Under the pieces are notes generated by a model. That model saw only the letters and a list, made by a program, of their open reading frames with translations, ran no database searches and was not told the DNA's origin. From Gemmatimonadales bacterium (lineage in GTDB: Bacteria; Gemmatimonadota; Gemmatimonadetes; Gemmatimonadales; GWC2-71-9), in the NCBI GenBank assembly GCA_025924275.1, contig JAICEH010000110.1, positions 1 to 6,948 of the forward strand: a DNA stretch of 6,948 nucleotides, written 5' to 3'. Positions 1 to 6,210 of the stretch are shown one piece after another. Position 1 is the stretch's first letter, and each line of letters opens with the position of its first letter. The position numbers and the translations under genes were made by a program.

Positions 1-4
1 ACGC

Positions 5-199
5 ATGCCGAAGATGAAGACCAAGCGGGCCGCGATGAAGCGGTTCAAGAAGACCGGCTCGGGGAAGCTCAAGCGCTTCCACGCGAACCATTCGCACATC
101 CTGACCAAGAAGACCCGCAAGCGGAAGAACCGGCTCAAGAAGGGCGCGCTGGTGTCCTCGGCCGACTTCCCGCGCGTCAGCCGCCTCCTCCAGGCGTAA
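5..199 (+). CDS. rpmI: 50S ribosomal protein L35 (bL35)
   Basis: This 64-residue, strongly basic protein of the large ribosomal subunit has the usual length for L35. It begins with the family signature MPKMKTKRAAMKRFKKTGSG and continues with SHILTKKTRKRK and a C-terminal DFPRVSRLL, all typical of bL35. The ATG at position 5 gives exactly the conserved N-terminus, so the start is secure even though its ribosome binding site lies left of the window. All lysines use AAG, matching the high GC content. The gene is followed after 12 bases by rplT, the near-universal partner. In E. coli and Bacillus, L20 represses translation of this pair through an mRNA structure upstream of rpmI; that region is outside the window, so this control cannot be judged here. 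Confidence 0.98.
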   Translation: MPKMKTKRAAMKRFKKTGSGKLKRFHANHSHILTKKTRKRKNRLKKGALVSSADFPRVSRLLQA

Positions 200-205
200 G
201 GGAGA
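199..205 (+). promoter_or_regulatory. Shine-Dalgarno of rplT, touching the rpmI stop
   Basis: The purine run AGGGAGA begins on the last base of the rpmI TAA stop. It lies about 7 bases before the rplT ATG at 212, measured from the GGGAG core. It supports that start and suggests that ribosomes finishing rpmI can reload on rplT. Confidence 0.75.
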
Positions 206-211
206 CCGACC

Positions 212-565
212 ATGCCTCGCGTCAAGAACGGCGTCGCGCACCACGCCCGGAAGAAGAAGATCATGAAGGCCGCCAAGGGCGGCTTCCAGTCGCGCAGCAA
301 GCTGTACAAGGCGGCCAAGGAGAACGTCGAGCGCGGCCTGGCCTATGCCTACCGTGACCGGCGCAAGAAGAAGGGCGACTTCCGGCGGCTCTGGATCACC
401 CGGATCAACGCCGCGGCCCGCATCCACGGCCTCTCCTACAGCCGGATGATGGACGGGCTGAAGCGGGCCGGGGTGGAGATCAACCGGAAGGTGCTCGCCG
501 ACCTCGCCGTGCGGGACGCCGACGCGTTCGCGCGCGTGGCCGAGGTGGCGAAGGCCGCGAAGTAG
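212..565 (+). CDS. rplT: 50S ribosomal protein L20 (bL20)
   Basis: This 117-residue basic protein binds 23S rRNA early in large-subunit assembly. It has the standard L20 length. Visible family blocks are MPRVKNGV at the N-terminus, AYAYRDRRKKKGDFRRLWI (residues about 45-63), the RINAAAR motif, and GLKRAGVEINRKVLADLAV near residues 83-101. The lysine- and arginine-rich N-terminal half is the extended rRNA-binding tail, and the C-terminal half is the globular helical domain. In E. coli the C-terminal domain is also the translational repressor of the rpmI-rplT pair; that role is plausible here but is only inferred from the family. The start is fixed by the conserved N-terminus and the purine-rich site overlapping the rpmI stop. 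pheS begins 11 bases after the TAG stop. Confidence 0.98.
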   Translation: MPRVKNGVAHHARKKKIMKAAKGGFQSRSKLYKAAKENVERGLAYAYRDRRKKKGDFRRLWITRINAAARIHGLSYSRMMDGLKRAGVEINRKVLADLAVRDADAFARVAEVAKAAK

Positions 566-577
566 CCGGGGCCCCGG
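566..577. repeat. 12-base perfect palindrome filling the rplT-pheS gap
   Basis: The sequence CCGGGGCCCCGG is its own reverse complement. It occupies the whole space between the rplT stop and the pheS GTG, including the first G of that start codon. As RNA it could fold into only a 4-bp stem with a 4-base loop. The GGGG inside it (568-571) is also the only candidate for a weak pheS ribosome binding site. A chance origin is quite possible at this GC content. Confidence 0.5.
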
Positions 578-1608
578 TGCATCCCGCGCTCGCGCGCCTT
601 GCCGAGCGCCTGGCGCGCGTGCCCGCCCTGGGCGCCGCCGAGCTCGAGGCCGAGCACGTCGCCGTGCTCGGCCGCAAGAGCGGGGAGCTCACCGCGCTCC
701 TCAAGTCCCTCGCCACGCTCCCCCTCGAGGACCGCAAGGCGGTCGGCGCGGAGGCGAACCGCCTTCGCGCCGACTTCGAGGCGGCCTTCGAGCGACGGAA
801 GGCGGCGCTTGCGGCCGAGGCGGGCCGCGCCGCGTGGCGGGGCGTGGACCTCACGATGCCGGGCCGCGGGCGGTGGACCGGCTCGCGCCACCCGGTCACG
901 CTCGTCCTCGACGAGGTCACGGCGATCTTCCGCGGGCTGGGCTTCGTCCGGGCCACCGGGCCCGAGGCCGAGTCCGAATGGCTCAACTTCCTCGCGCTCA
1001 ACTTCCCCGCCGACCACCCGGCAATGGACATGCACGACACCCTCTACCTCGGCGGGGACGCCGGGCCGGAGGGCCGGATGCTGCTCCGCACCCACACCTC
1101 CCCCGTGCAGGTGCGGGTGCTCCGGGAGGGCGCGTTGCCGGTCCGGGTGATCATCCCCGGGACGGTCTACCGCAAGGACCCCTTCGACGCCTCGCACGCG
1201 CCGGTGTTCACCCAGGTGGAGGGGCTCGCGGTGGACGAGGGCATCAGCTTCGTGGACCTGAAGGCCACGCTGGCCCACTTCGCCCGCGCGCTCTTCGGCG
1301 GGGACACCGCGGTGCGCTTCCGGCCCTCCTACTTCCCCTTCACCGAACCCTCGGCGGAGATGGACGTCTCCTGCCGGATCTGCGGCGGGAACGGGTGCGC
1401 CGCCTGCAAGGGCTCCGGCTGGATGGAGATCCTCGGCTGCGGGATGGTGCACCCGACGGTGCTCGCGAACTGCGGAATCGACCCCGAGCGATACACCGGT
1501 TTCGCCTTCGGGATGGGTCCGGAGCGGATCGCGATGAACCGGTTCGGCATTCCCGACATTCGGCAGCTCTACGACGGGGACATGCGGTTCCTGGGGCAGT
1601 TCGGATGA
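577..1608 (+). CDS. pheS: Phenylalanyl-tRNA synthetase alpha subunit
   Basis: PheS is the catalytic subunit of the cytoplasmic (alpha-beta)2 class II synthetase that charges tRNA-Phe using ATP. At 343 residues it has normal length. Residues 1-85 form the helical tRNA-binding arm (LGRKSGELT at 31-39). The class II core follows: motif 1 near 105-123, RTHTSPVQVR at 171-180, motif 2 from GTVYRKDPFDASHAPVF to QVEG (195-216), FRPSYFPFTEPSAEMDV (248-264) and motif 3 in GFAFGMGPERIAM (308-320). H173, S175, Q178, R199, Q213, E215, F253 and F255 match the Thermus active-site residues as I remember them. A310 matches the E. coli specificity residue Ala294. Two tandem CxxCxGxG motifs lie at 266-281. The usual HPAR reads HPAM at 147-150. 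The GTG start has only a weak GGGG site upstream, but no better in-frame start is seen. The end overlaps pheT by four bases (ATGA). Confidence 0.97.
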   Translation: MHPALARLAERLARVPALGAAELEAEHVAVLGRKSGELTALLKSLATLPLEDRKAVGAEANRLRADFEAAFERRKAALAAEAGRAAWRGVDLTMPGRGRWTGSRHPVTLVLDEVTAIFRGLGFVRATGPEAESEWLNFLALNFPADHPAMDMHDTLYLGGDAGPEGRMLLRTHTSPVQVRVLREGALPVRVIIPGTVYRKDPFDASHAPVFTQVEGLAVDEGISFVDLKATLAHFARALFGGDTAVRFRPSYFPFTEPSAEMDVSCRICGGNGCAACKGSGWMEILGCGMVHPTVLANCGIDPERYTGFAFGMGPERIAMNRFGIPDIRQLYDGDMRFLGQFG

Positions 1609-3986
1609 ACCTCTCCCGCCGCTGGCTCGAGGCGTTCCTCCGACGCCCGCTCGACCCCCAGGAGACCGCCGCCCGCCTGGCGATGCTCGGCGCCCCGGTG
1701 GACGCCATCGAACCGGTGGCCGCCGAGCTCCGTGCGGTCGTGGTCGGGATGGTGGAGGACGTGCGGCCGCACCCCAACGCCGACCGCCTGCGCCTCTGCC
1801 TGGTGAACGACGGCGGTCCGGAGCGGCGCCACGTGGTGTGCGGCGCCGCCAACGTCCAGGCGGGCGTGCGCTACCCCTTCGCCCGCGTCGGGACCACGCT
1901 GCCCGGCGGGCTGGTCCTCGAGCGGCGGAAGATCCGGGGGGAGGTGAGCGAGGGGATGCTCTGCTCCGCCCGGGAGCTCGGCCTGGGCGACGACCACGAG
2001 GGCATTCTCCCGCTCGACACCGACGCGCCGCCCGGGACACCGCTCACCCGCGTGCTCGCGGTGGACGACGACCGGTTCGTCGTCGACGTGACGCCGAACC
2101 GGCCCGACCTCCTCTGCCACAAGGGCGTGGCGCGGGAGCTGGCTGCCGCGACGGGGGACGCCCTCCGCCTGCCGGAGCTTCCCGGCGCACCGGAGCTGCC
2201 ACTGGGTTCCCCCCGGCGCGAAGGCGCCGAGGCGAGGGTGGACGGTGTGCGAGTCGCGATCGAGGACCCCGAAACCTGCCCCCGGTTCACTGCCGCCGTG
2301 CTGCGGGGCGTCAAGGTGGGGCCGTCGCCGGCCTGGCTCCGCCGCCGGCTCGAGGCCGTGGGCCAGCGCAGCATCAACAACGTGGTGGACGCCACCAACT
2401 GGGTCCTGCTGGAGCTGAACCGGCCGATGCACGCCTTCGACCTGGCGCGGCTGGCCGGGCCCGAGCTGGTCGTCCGCCGCGCGCGCCCCGGCGAGTCGAT
2501 CGTGACGCTCGACGGGCAGCGCCGCGCGCTGGACCCGGCGATGGCGGTCGTGGCCGACGCCCGCGGGGCCCAGGCGGTCGGGGGCGTCATGGGGGGGCAG
2601 GAGAGCGAGGTGGGTGAGGCCACCACCGACATCTTCCTCGAGTGCGCCTGGTGGCTCCCCGCGCGGATCCGCGCCACCCGGCGCGCCCTGGGGCTCGCCA
2701 CCGAGGCCAGCTACCGCTTCGAGCGCGGGGTGGATCCCACCAACGGCGCCGAGGCGGTGCGCCGGTGCGCCGAACTCGTCCTCGCCACCGGCGGCGGGGA
2801 AGTGCGCGAGGAGATCATCGACCTCTGGCCGCAGCCCACGCATCCGCCCCGCATCTTCCTTCGCCCCGCGCGGGTAGCCCGGGTCCTCGGCGTGGAGGTG
2901 CCCTGGCCCCGGATCGAGGAGTACCTGGTCCGCCTCGGGTGCACCGTCGTCTTCAAGCCGGAGGACGGCCGGATGGCGGTGGACGTCCCCGGCTGGCGAC
3001 CCGACCTGCGCGAGGAGGTGGACCTGGTCGAGGAGGTGGCCCGGCTCCACGGTTATGGGAGCCTGCCCGACGAGCTGCGGCCGTTCCGGGTGGGGGAGCG
3101 CCGGGACGATCCGGCCGAGGTGGCCGACGACCGGATCCGCGACGGTCTGGTGGCGCAGGGGCTCCGGGAGGCCCGGATGCTTCCGCTGGTGGCCGCGGGC
3201 GCGGGTGACGTGTCGGTCCACAACCCGCTCTCGGCCGACCACGCGGCGCTCCGGCGCGACCTCGTCGGCGGGCTCGCCCGGGCGGTCGAGCACAACTGGT
3301 CCGCCCATGTCCGGGACGTCCGCCTCTTCGAGATCGGGACGGCCTTTGCCCCCGGCACCGACGATCGGCCGCGGGAGGACCGGCGCGTGGCCGGGGTGCT
3401 CACCGGGACGAGGGAGCCGGCCCACTGGACCGATGCCGGGCCGGCGCCGGACGCCGACCTGTGGGTCCTCCGCGGGGTGTTCGAGGCCGCGGTTGCTCTG
3501 GCGCAACCCGGGGCCACGGTGCAAGTTGCCACCGACGCGTCGGACCGCTGGGTCGCGGTGCGCCTCGACGGGAGCCGGGCCGGGTGGGCCGGCCCGGTCG
3601 CGGCGGACCGGCCCCCCTGGGCGGCGCCGCTGTACGGCTTCGAGGTCGCCATCGATCCGGCTCCGCGTGGGCCGGTGTCCTACCAGCCCCTGCCCGACAC
3701 TCCGGCCGTCGAGCGCGATCTTGCGCTCGTCCTTCCCGACGGGGTGCTCGCGGCGCAGGTCGTCGCGGCGCTCCGCCGCGGCGCGGGCCGGCTCCTCGAG
3801 GCCATCGAGATCGTGGACGAGTACCGCGGCGCGGGTCTGCCCCCCGGCGGGCGGAGCGTGGCCTTTCGCCTGCGGTTCCGCGCGGCGGGACGGACGCTGC
3901 GCGACGCCGAGGTGGACCCGGCGGTGCAGCGGTCCCTGGCTGCCGTGAGGGAGGAGGTGCCCGGTGTCAGCCTACGAGCGACCTGA
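1605..3986 (+). CDS. pheT: Phenylalanyl-tRNA synthetase beta subunit
   Basis: PheT is the non-catalytic subunit, which binds tRNA-Phe and hydrolyses mischarged Tyr-tRNA-Phe. Its 793 residues are close to the 795 of E. coli. In order: an OB-fold tRNA-binding domain (about 40-150, with HPNADRLRLC, VCGAANVQAG and SEGMLCSARELGL); the TPNRPD block (163-168); the B3/B4 editing domain (about 215-400), where H276 of NRPMHAFD matches the E. coli editing histidine; the B5 domain (about 412-485, with VPGWRPDLREEVDLVEEVAR); a degenerate class II core (about 490-690); and the C-terminal FDX-ACB anticodon-binding domain (about 692-793, with ERDLALVLPDG). The ATG at 1605 gives the normal MNLSRRWL start and overlaps the pheS TGA. 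The same frame stays open for 771 bases upstream inside pheS, but that extension resembles no protein and was rejected. The 3' end overlaps the next gene by 23 bases. Confidence 0.97.
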   Translation: MNLSRRWLEAFLRRPLDPQETAARLAMLGAPVDAIEPVAAELRAVVVGMVEDVRPHPNADRLRLCLVNDGGPERRHVVCGAANVQAGVRYPFARVGTTLPGGLVLERRKIRGEVSEGMLCSARELGLGDDHEGILPLDTDAPPGTPLTRVLAVDDDRFVVDVTPNRPDLLCHKGVARELAAATGDALRLPELPGAPELPLGSPRREGAEARVDGVRVAIEDPETCPRFTAAVLRGVKVGPSPAWLRRRLEAVGQRSINNVVDATNWVLLELNRPMHAFDLARLAGPELVVRRARPGESIVTLDGQRRALDPAMAVVADARGAQAVGGVMGGQESEVGEATTDIFLECAWWLPARIRATRRALGLATEASYRFERGVDPTNGAEAVRRCAELVLATGGGEVREEIIDLWPQPTHPPRIFLRPARVARVLGVEVPWPRIEEYLVRLGCTVVFKPEDGRMAVDVPGWRPDLREEVDLVEEVARLHGYGSLPDELRPFRVGERRDDPAEVADDRIRDGLVAQGLREARMLPLVAAGAGDVSVHNPLSADHAALRRDLVGGLARAVEHNWSAHVRDVRLFEIGTAFAPGTDDRPREDRRVAGVLTGTREPAHWTDAGPAPDADLWVLRGVFEAAVALAQPGATVQVATDASDRWVAVRLDGSRAGWAGPVAADRPPWAAPLYGFEVAIDPAPRGPVSYQPLPDTPAVERDLALVLPDGVLAAQVVAALRRGAGRLLEAIEIVDEYRGAGLPPGGRSVAFRLRFRAAGRTLRDAEVDPAVQRSLAAVREEVPGVSLRAT
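3952..3959 (+). promoter_or_regulatory. Strong Shine-Dalgarno inside the end of pheT
   Basis: AGGAGGTG is a near-perfect anti-16S match within pheT codons, 4 bases (6 from the GGAGG core) before the GTG at 3964. It is the best ribosome binding site in the window and is the main reason to accept the overlapping GTG as a genuine start. Confidence 0.85.
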
Positions 3987-4272
3987 CCTCGCCGCGCTCG
4001 GCGAACTCGAGCGGCTGGTCGGCGGCCTCACCGAGGAGCTTGCGGCCTGGCGGCGCCGCTGCCTCGCGGCCGAAACCGAGTTGCAGGCCGCCCGTGCCGA
4101 GGGTGGCGCGGCGGCCGGGCCGGAGCTCGCGAAGGCCCGGACCCGCGTGGCCGAGCTGGAGCGGGAGAATCGCGACCTCGCGGCCCGGATCGAGGCTGCC
4201 CGCGGCCGGGTGAACGCCATCGCCCAGCGGCTGGCGCTGGTGGACCGGGAACCCGCGGAGGGGGCCGCGTGA
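3964..4272 (+). CDS. Small coiled-coil protein paired with ZapA (ZapB-like, uncharacterised)
   Basis: I do not recognise a named family. The 102 residues are almost entirely predicted helix. A first helix spans about 8-46 and is rich in Leu, Glu and Arg. A flexible Gly/Ala stretch follows (about 47-52). A second helix spans about 54-93 with leucine-zipper-like spacing (VAELERENRDLAARIEAA at 62-79, then ALVD near the end). There is no signal peptide, no membrane segment and no catalytic motif. The start is a GTG with a strong ribosome binding site inside pheT; the end overlaps zapA by four bases (GTGA), so the two are probably translated together. Short coiled-coil genes next to zapA are often labelled zapB-like in high-GC deltaproteobacteria and related groups. 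A role as a ZapA partner at the division ring is therefore reasonable, but rests on position and shape only. At this composition, weak similarity to any coiled coil means little. Confidence 0.88.
   Translation: MSAYERPDLAALGELERLVGGLTEELAAWRRRCLAAETELQAARAEGGAAAGPELAKARTRVAELERENRDLAARIEAARGRVNAIAQRLALVDREPAEGAA
4254..4269 (+). promoter_or_regulatory. Possible hairpin presenting the zapA ribosome binding site
   Basis: CGCGG (4254-4258) can pair with CCGCG (4265-4269) around the loop AGGGGG. Most of the zapA Shine-Dalgarno (GGAGG, 4257-4261) falls in the loop, and the first G of the zapA GTG closes the stem. It lies within the last codons of the coiled-coil gene, so ribosomes arriving at that stop would melt it. 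The stem is short and may be fortuitous. Confidence 0.4.
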
Positions 4273-4571
4273 CCGAGCGCCACGCCGTGAAGGTGCTGAT
4301 CGGCGGTGAGGAGTACACCGTGCGCTCCGAGCTGCCGCCCGAGTACACCCGCGAGGTGGCCGCGTACTACGACGCCTCGCTCCGGCGGGTCCGGAGCGCC
4401 GCCCCGGCGCTCGAACCCCACAAGGCCGCGATTCTCGCCGGCCTCGCCGTGGCCGATGAGCTCTTCCGGGCGCGGCGGGAGGACACCGAGGCGGCCCGCC
4501 GGATGCAGGCGCTGGCCGAGGTGGTCGCGCGCTGCCTCCCGCCGGTCCGGCGGGGTGCGCCCGGGCGCTGA
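4269..4571 (+). CDS. zapA: Cell division protein ZapA
   Basis: ZapA is a small cytoplasmic protein that binds and crosslinks FtsZ filaments at the division ring. This 100-residue protein has the family layout. The N-terminal globular part contains AVKVLIGGEEYTVRSELP (6-23) followed by YTREVAAYYDASLRRV (26-41), which corresponds to the conserved alternating strand and VD/YD helix. A long dimerising helix then runs from about 46 to 88, including the hallmark KAAILAGLAVADELFRAR (52-69), equivalent to the alanine-rich ALN-ADEL segment of ZapA proteins. The GTG start overlaps the upstream TGA and has GGAGG seven bases before it. The tail after residue 90 is basic and probably disordered. In enterobacteria the 6S RNA gene follows zapA; here only 37 bases separate it from rny, so there is no room for it. 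Confidence 0.9.
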   Translation: MTERHAVKVLIGGEEYTVRSELPPEYTREVAAYYDASLRRVRSAAPALEPHKAAILAGLAVADELFRARREDTEAARRMQALAEVVARCLPPVRRGAPGR

Positions 4572-4577
4572 CCGAAC

Positions 4578-4597
4578 GCGCGGCCCCGACGCCGCGC
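4578..4597 (+). promoter_or_regulatory. GC-only hairpin just before the rny ribosome binding site
   Basis: GCGCGGC (4578-4584) pairs perfectly with GCCGCGC (4591-4597) around the six-base loop CCCGAC. This 7-bp all-GC stem fills most of the only real gap in the second half of the window and ends two bases before the rny Shine-Dalgarno. No T-run follows, so it is not a classical intrinsic terminator. It could affect rny initiation, transcript stability or attenuation, or be incidental. Confidence 0.5.
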
Positions 4598-4598
4598 T

Positions 4599-4602
4599 GG
4601 AG
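4599..4602 (+). promoter_or_regulatory. Shine-Dalgarno of rny
   Basis: GGAG sits six bases before the ATG at 4609. This selects that ATG over the out-of-frame ATG at 4616 and over the long open stretch extending upstream into zapA in the same frame. Confidence 0.75.
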
Positions 4603-4608
4603 ATAGAG

Positions 4609-6210
4609 ATGCCCGATGCCTTTCTGCCTCCCCTCCTCGGGGGGCTTCTCGCCGGCGCCTGCGCCGTGCTTCTCGGAGTCGCCCTGGTCTCGAGCCGCCG
4701 CCGCCGCGAGGCGGGGGGGATCCTCGCGCGCGCGCGGCGGGACGCCGAGCGCGTCGCGGCGGACGCGGAGCGTGTCATCCAGGAGGCCCGGCGCACCGCG
4801 GAGGCGAACCGGGCCGAGGCCGCCGTGGCCGCCCGCGAGGAGTCCCTCCGCCTGCGCGAGGCGCTCGACCAGGAACACCAGCGCCGGCGCGAGGAGTGGG
4901 AGCGGCGCGAGCGGCGGGTGGAGGAGCAGGACCGTGCCCAGGAGCGGAAGGCCGAGGACCTCGCCGCGCGCGGGCGGCGCCTGGAGGAGCAGGAGGGACA
5001 GGTGGCAGCGCGGGAACAGGCCGCGGCCGAGCGGCACGTCGAGGCCGAGTGGCTGGTGGGCGAGCGCCGCAAGGCCCTCGAGCGGGTGGCCGGCCTCTCG
5101 GCGGAGGAGGCCCGGCGGGAGCTGGTCCAGCGGGTCGAGGACGAGGCGCGGACCGCCGCCGCCGCCCTCGGACGCGAGATCAAGGAGCAGGCCCGCCGCG
5201 AGGCCGAGCGCGAGGCCCGCCGCATCGTGAGCATCGCCATCCAGCGGATCGCCCCGGAGACGACGGCCGAGACCACCGTGGCGGCCGTGGCCCTCCCCAG
5301 CGACGACATGAAGGGCCGGATCATCGGCCGGGAGGGCCGGAACATCCGGGCCTTCGAGACGGCGACCGGGGTGGATGTCATCATCGACGACACCCCGGAC
5401 ACGGTGGTGGTCTCCTGCTTCGACCCGATCCGCCGCGAGGTGGCCCGTCGGGCGCTCGAGGCGCTCATCGCGGACGGGCGCATTCACCCCGGGCGGATCG
5501 AGGAGCTGGTGCAGAAGGTGCGGGGCGAGCTGGACAAGGAGCTGGTGGAGCTGGGCGAGCGCGCTGCGTACGAGACGGGCATCCACGGCCTCCATCCCGA
5601 GCTGGTGAAGCTGGTCGGCCGGATGCGCTACCGCACCAGCTACGGGCAGAACATCCTGGAGCACTCGAAGGAAGTGGCCTGGCTCGCGGGCATCATGGCC
5701 GCGGAGCTGGGCGTGGACGTGCAGCTCGCCAAGCGCGGCGCGCTCCTGCACGACGTGGGCAAGGTGCTGACCCACGACACCGAGGGAACCCACGTCGAGC
5801 TGGGCGTGGAGGTGGCGCGGAAGTTCGGCGAGGCCCCGCCGGTGATCAACTGCATCCAGGCGCACCACGGCGACGTGCCCCACGAGAGCACGGAGTCGGT
5901 GCTGGTCCAGGCCGCGGACGGGATCAGCGGTTCCCGGCCCGGCGCCCGGCGCGAGGCGTTCGAGACCTACGTCAAGCGCCTCACCAGGCTGGAGGAGATC
6001 GCCCACGGCTTCGAGGGCGTGGAGAAGGCCAGCGTCATCCAGGCGGGACGGGAGGTGCGCGTGATCGTGACTCCGGAGCGGGTGGACGACGGCCGGGCGG
6101 CCGAGCTCTCCGAGCTCATCGCCCGGCGGATCGAGGACGAGCTCCAGTACCCCGGCCAGATCAAGGTGGTGGTGATCCGGGAGACCCGGGCCGTGGGCAT
6201 CGCCCGATGA
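4609..6210 (+). CDS. rny: Ribonuclease Y, membrane-anchored endoribonuclease
   Basis: RNase Y starts bulk mRNA decay by cutting single-stranded transcripts while tethered to the inner face of the membrane. The 533 residues are close to the usual ~520. One N-terminal transmembrane segment (about 5-28) is followed by SSRRRRE, which places the rest in the cytoplasm. A highly charged Arg/Glu coiled coil covers about 35-215. The KH RNA-binding domain follows (about 220-285, with MKGRIIGREGRNIRAFE at 234-250). The HD phosphohydrolase domain (about 345-440) has H352 in ILEHSKEVAWLAG, the metal-binding H381-D382 in LLHDVGK, HH at 419-420 and D437. The C-terminal region keeps SRPGARRE, QAGREVRVIV and YPGQIKVVVIRE. 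The stretch AADGISGSRPGARRE differs slightly from the common AADAISAARPGARRE. The start is supported by GGAG six bases upstream and by the membrane anchor beginning immediately. It overlaps folD by four bases. Confidence 0.97.
   Translation: MPDAFLPPLLGGLLAGACAVLLGVALVSSRRRREAGGILARARRDAERVAADAERVIQEARRTAEANRAEAAVAAREESLRLREALDQEHQRRREEWERRERRVEEQDRAQERKAEDLAARGRRLEEQEGQVAAREQAAAERHVEAEWLVGERRKALERVAGLSAEEARRELVQRVEDEARTAAAALGREIKEQARREAEREARRIVSIAIQRIAPETTAETTVAAVALPSDDMKGRIIGREGRNIRAFETATGVDVIIDDTPDTVVVSCFDPIRREVARRALEALIADGRIHPGRIEELVQKVRGELDKELVELGERAAYETGIHGLHPELVKLVGRMRYRTSYGQNILEHSKEVAWLAGIMAAELGVDVQLAKRGALLHDVGKVLTHDTEGTHVELGVEVARKFGEAPPVINCIQAHHGDVPHESTESVLVQAADGISGSRPGARREAFETYVKRLTRLEEIAHGFEGVEKASVIQAGREVRVIVTPERVDDGRAAELSELIARRIEDELQYPGQIKVVVIRETRAVGIAR

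Noticed and set aside
834..1604. Upstream in-frame extension of pheT that would give a 1050-residue protein
   Set aside because: The extra 257 residues overlap pheS, resemble no protein and precede the canonical MNLSRRWL start at the ATGA overlap.
1586..1611. Hairpin GGTTC/GAACC around the pheS/pheT junction
   Set aside because: Only five base pairs with a 16-base loop. Such pairings are expected by chance.
436..2040. Long open frame on the minus strand (534 codons) opposite rplT, pheS and pheT
   Set aside because: It is Arg/Pro/Gly/Ala-rich with no recognisable domain, as expected from antisense frames of very GC-rich genes. Three well-identified genes occupy the opposite strand.
2563..2597. 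G-rich stretch with a seven-G run in pheT as a G-quadruplex or slippage site
   Set aside because: The G runs encode the conserved GGVMGGQES segment, the frame is intact, and loop lengths are poor for a stable quadruplex. A similar seven-G run in rny (4713-4719) is also in frame.
1569..3524. Long open frame on the minus strand (651 codons) opposite pheT
   Set aside because: Low-complexity composition with no motif. It is a shadow of pheT codon bias.
3938..3972. Inverted repeat GGCTG/CAGCC around the coiled-coil gene start
   Set aside because: A five-base stem with a 25-base loop inside coding sequence is too weak to support a structure.
4578..4597. Rho-independent terminator between zapA and rny
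   Set aside because: The GC stem is good, but it is followed by TGGAGATAGAG rather than a T-run, and the rny start follows at once.
4306..4608. Upstream in-frame extension of rny through zapA
   Set aside because: The extension is antigenic-looking Arg/Pro-rich noise from a zapA shadow frame. The ATG at 4609 has GGAG upstream and begins directly with the membrane anchor.
4572..4608. Possible 6S RNA (ssrS) after zapA, as in enterobacteria
   Set aside because: Only 37 bases are available and they hold one 7-bp hairpin. 6S RNA is about 180 bases.
3967..6006. Very long open frame on the minus strand (679 codons) opposite the coiled-coil gene, zapA and rny
   Set aside because: Length alone is not evidence at this GC content. 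The translation shows no family feature, while the + strand genes match conserved families throughout.
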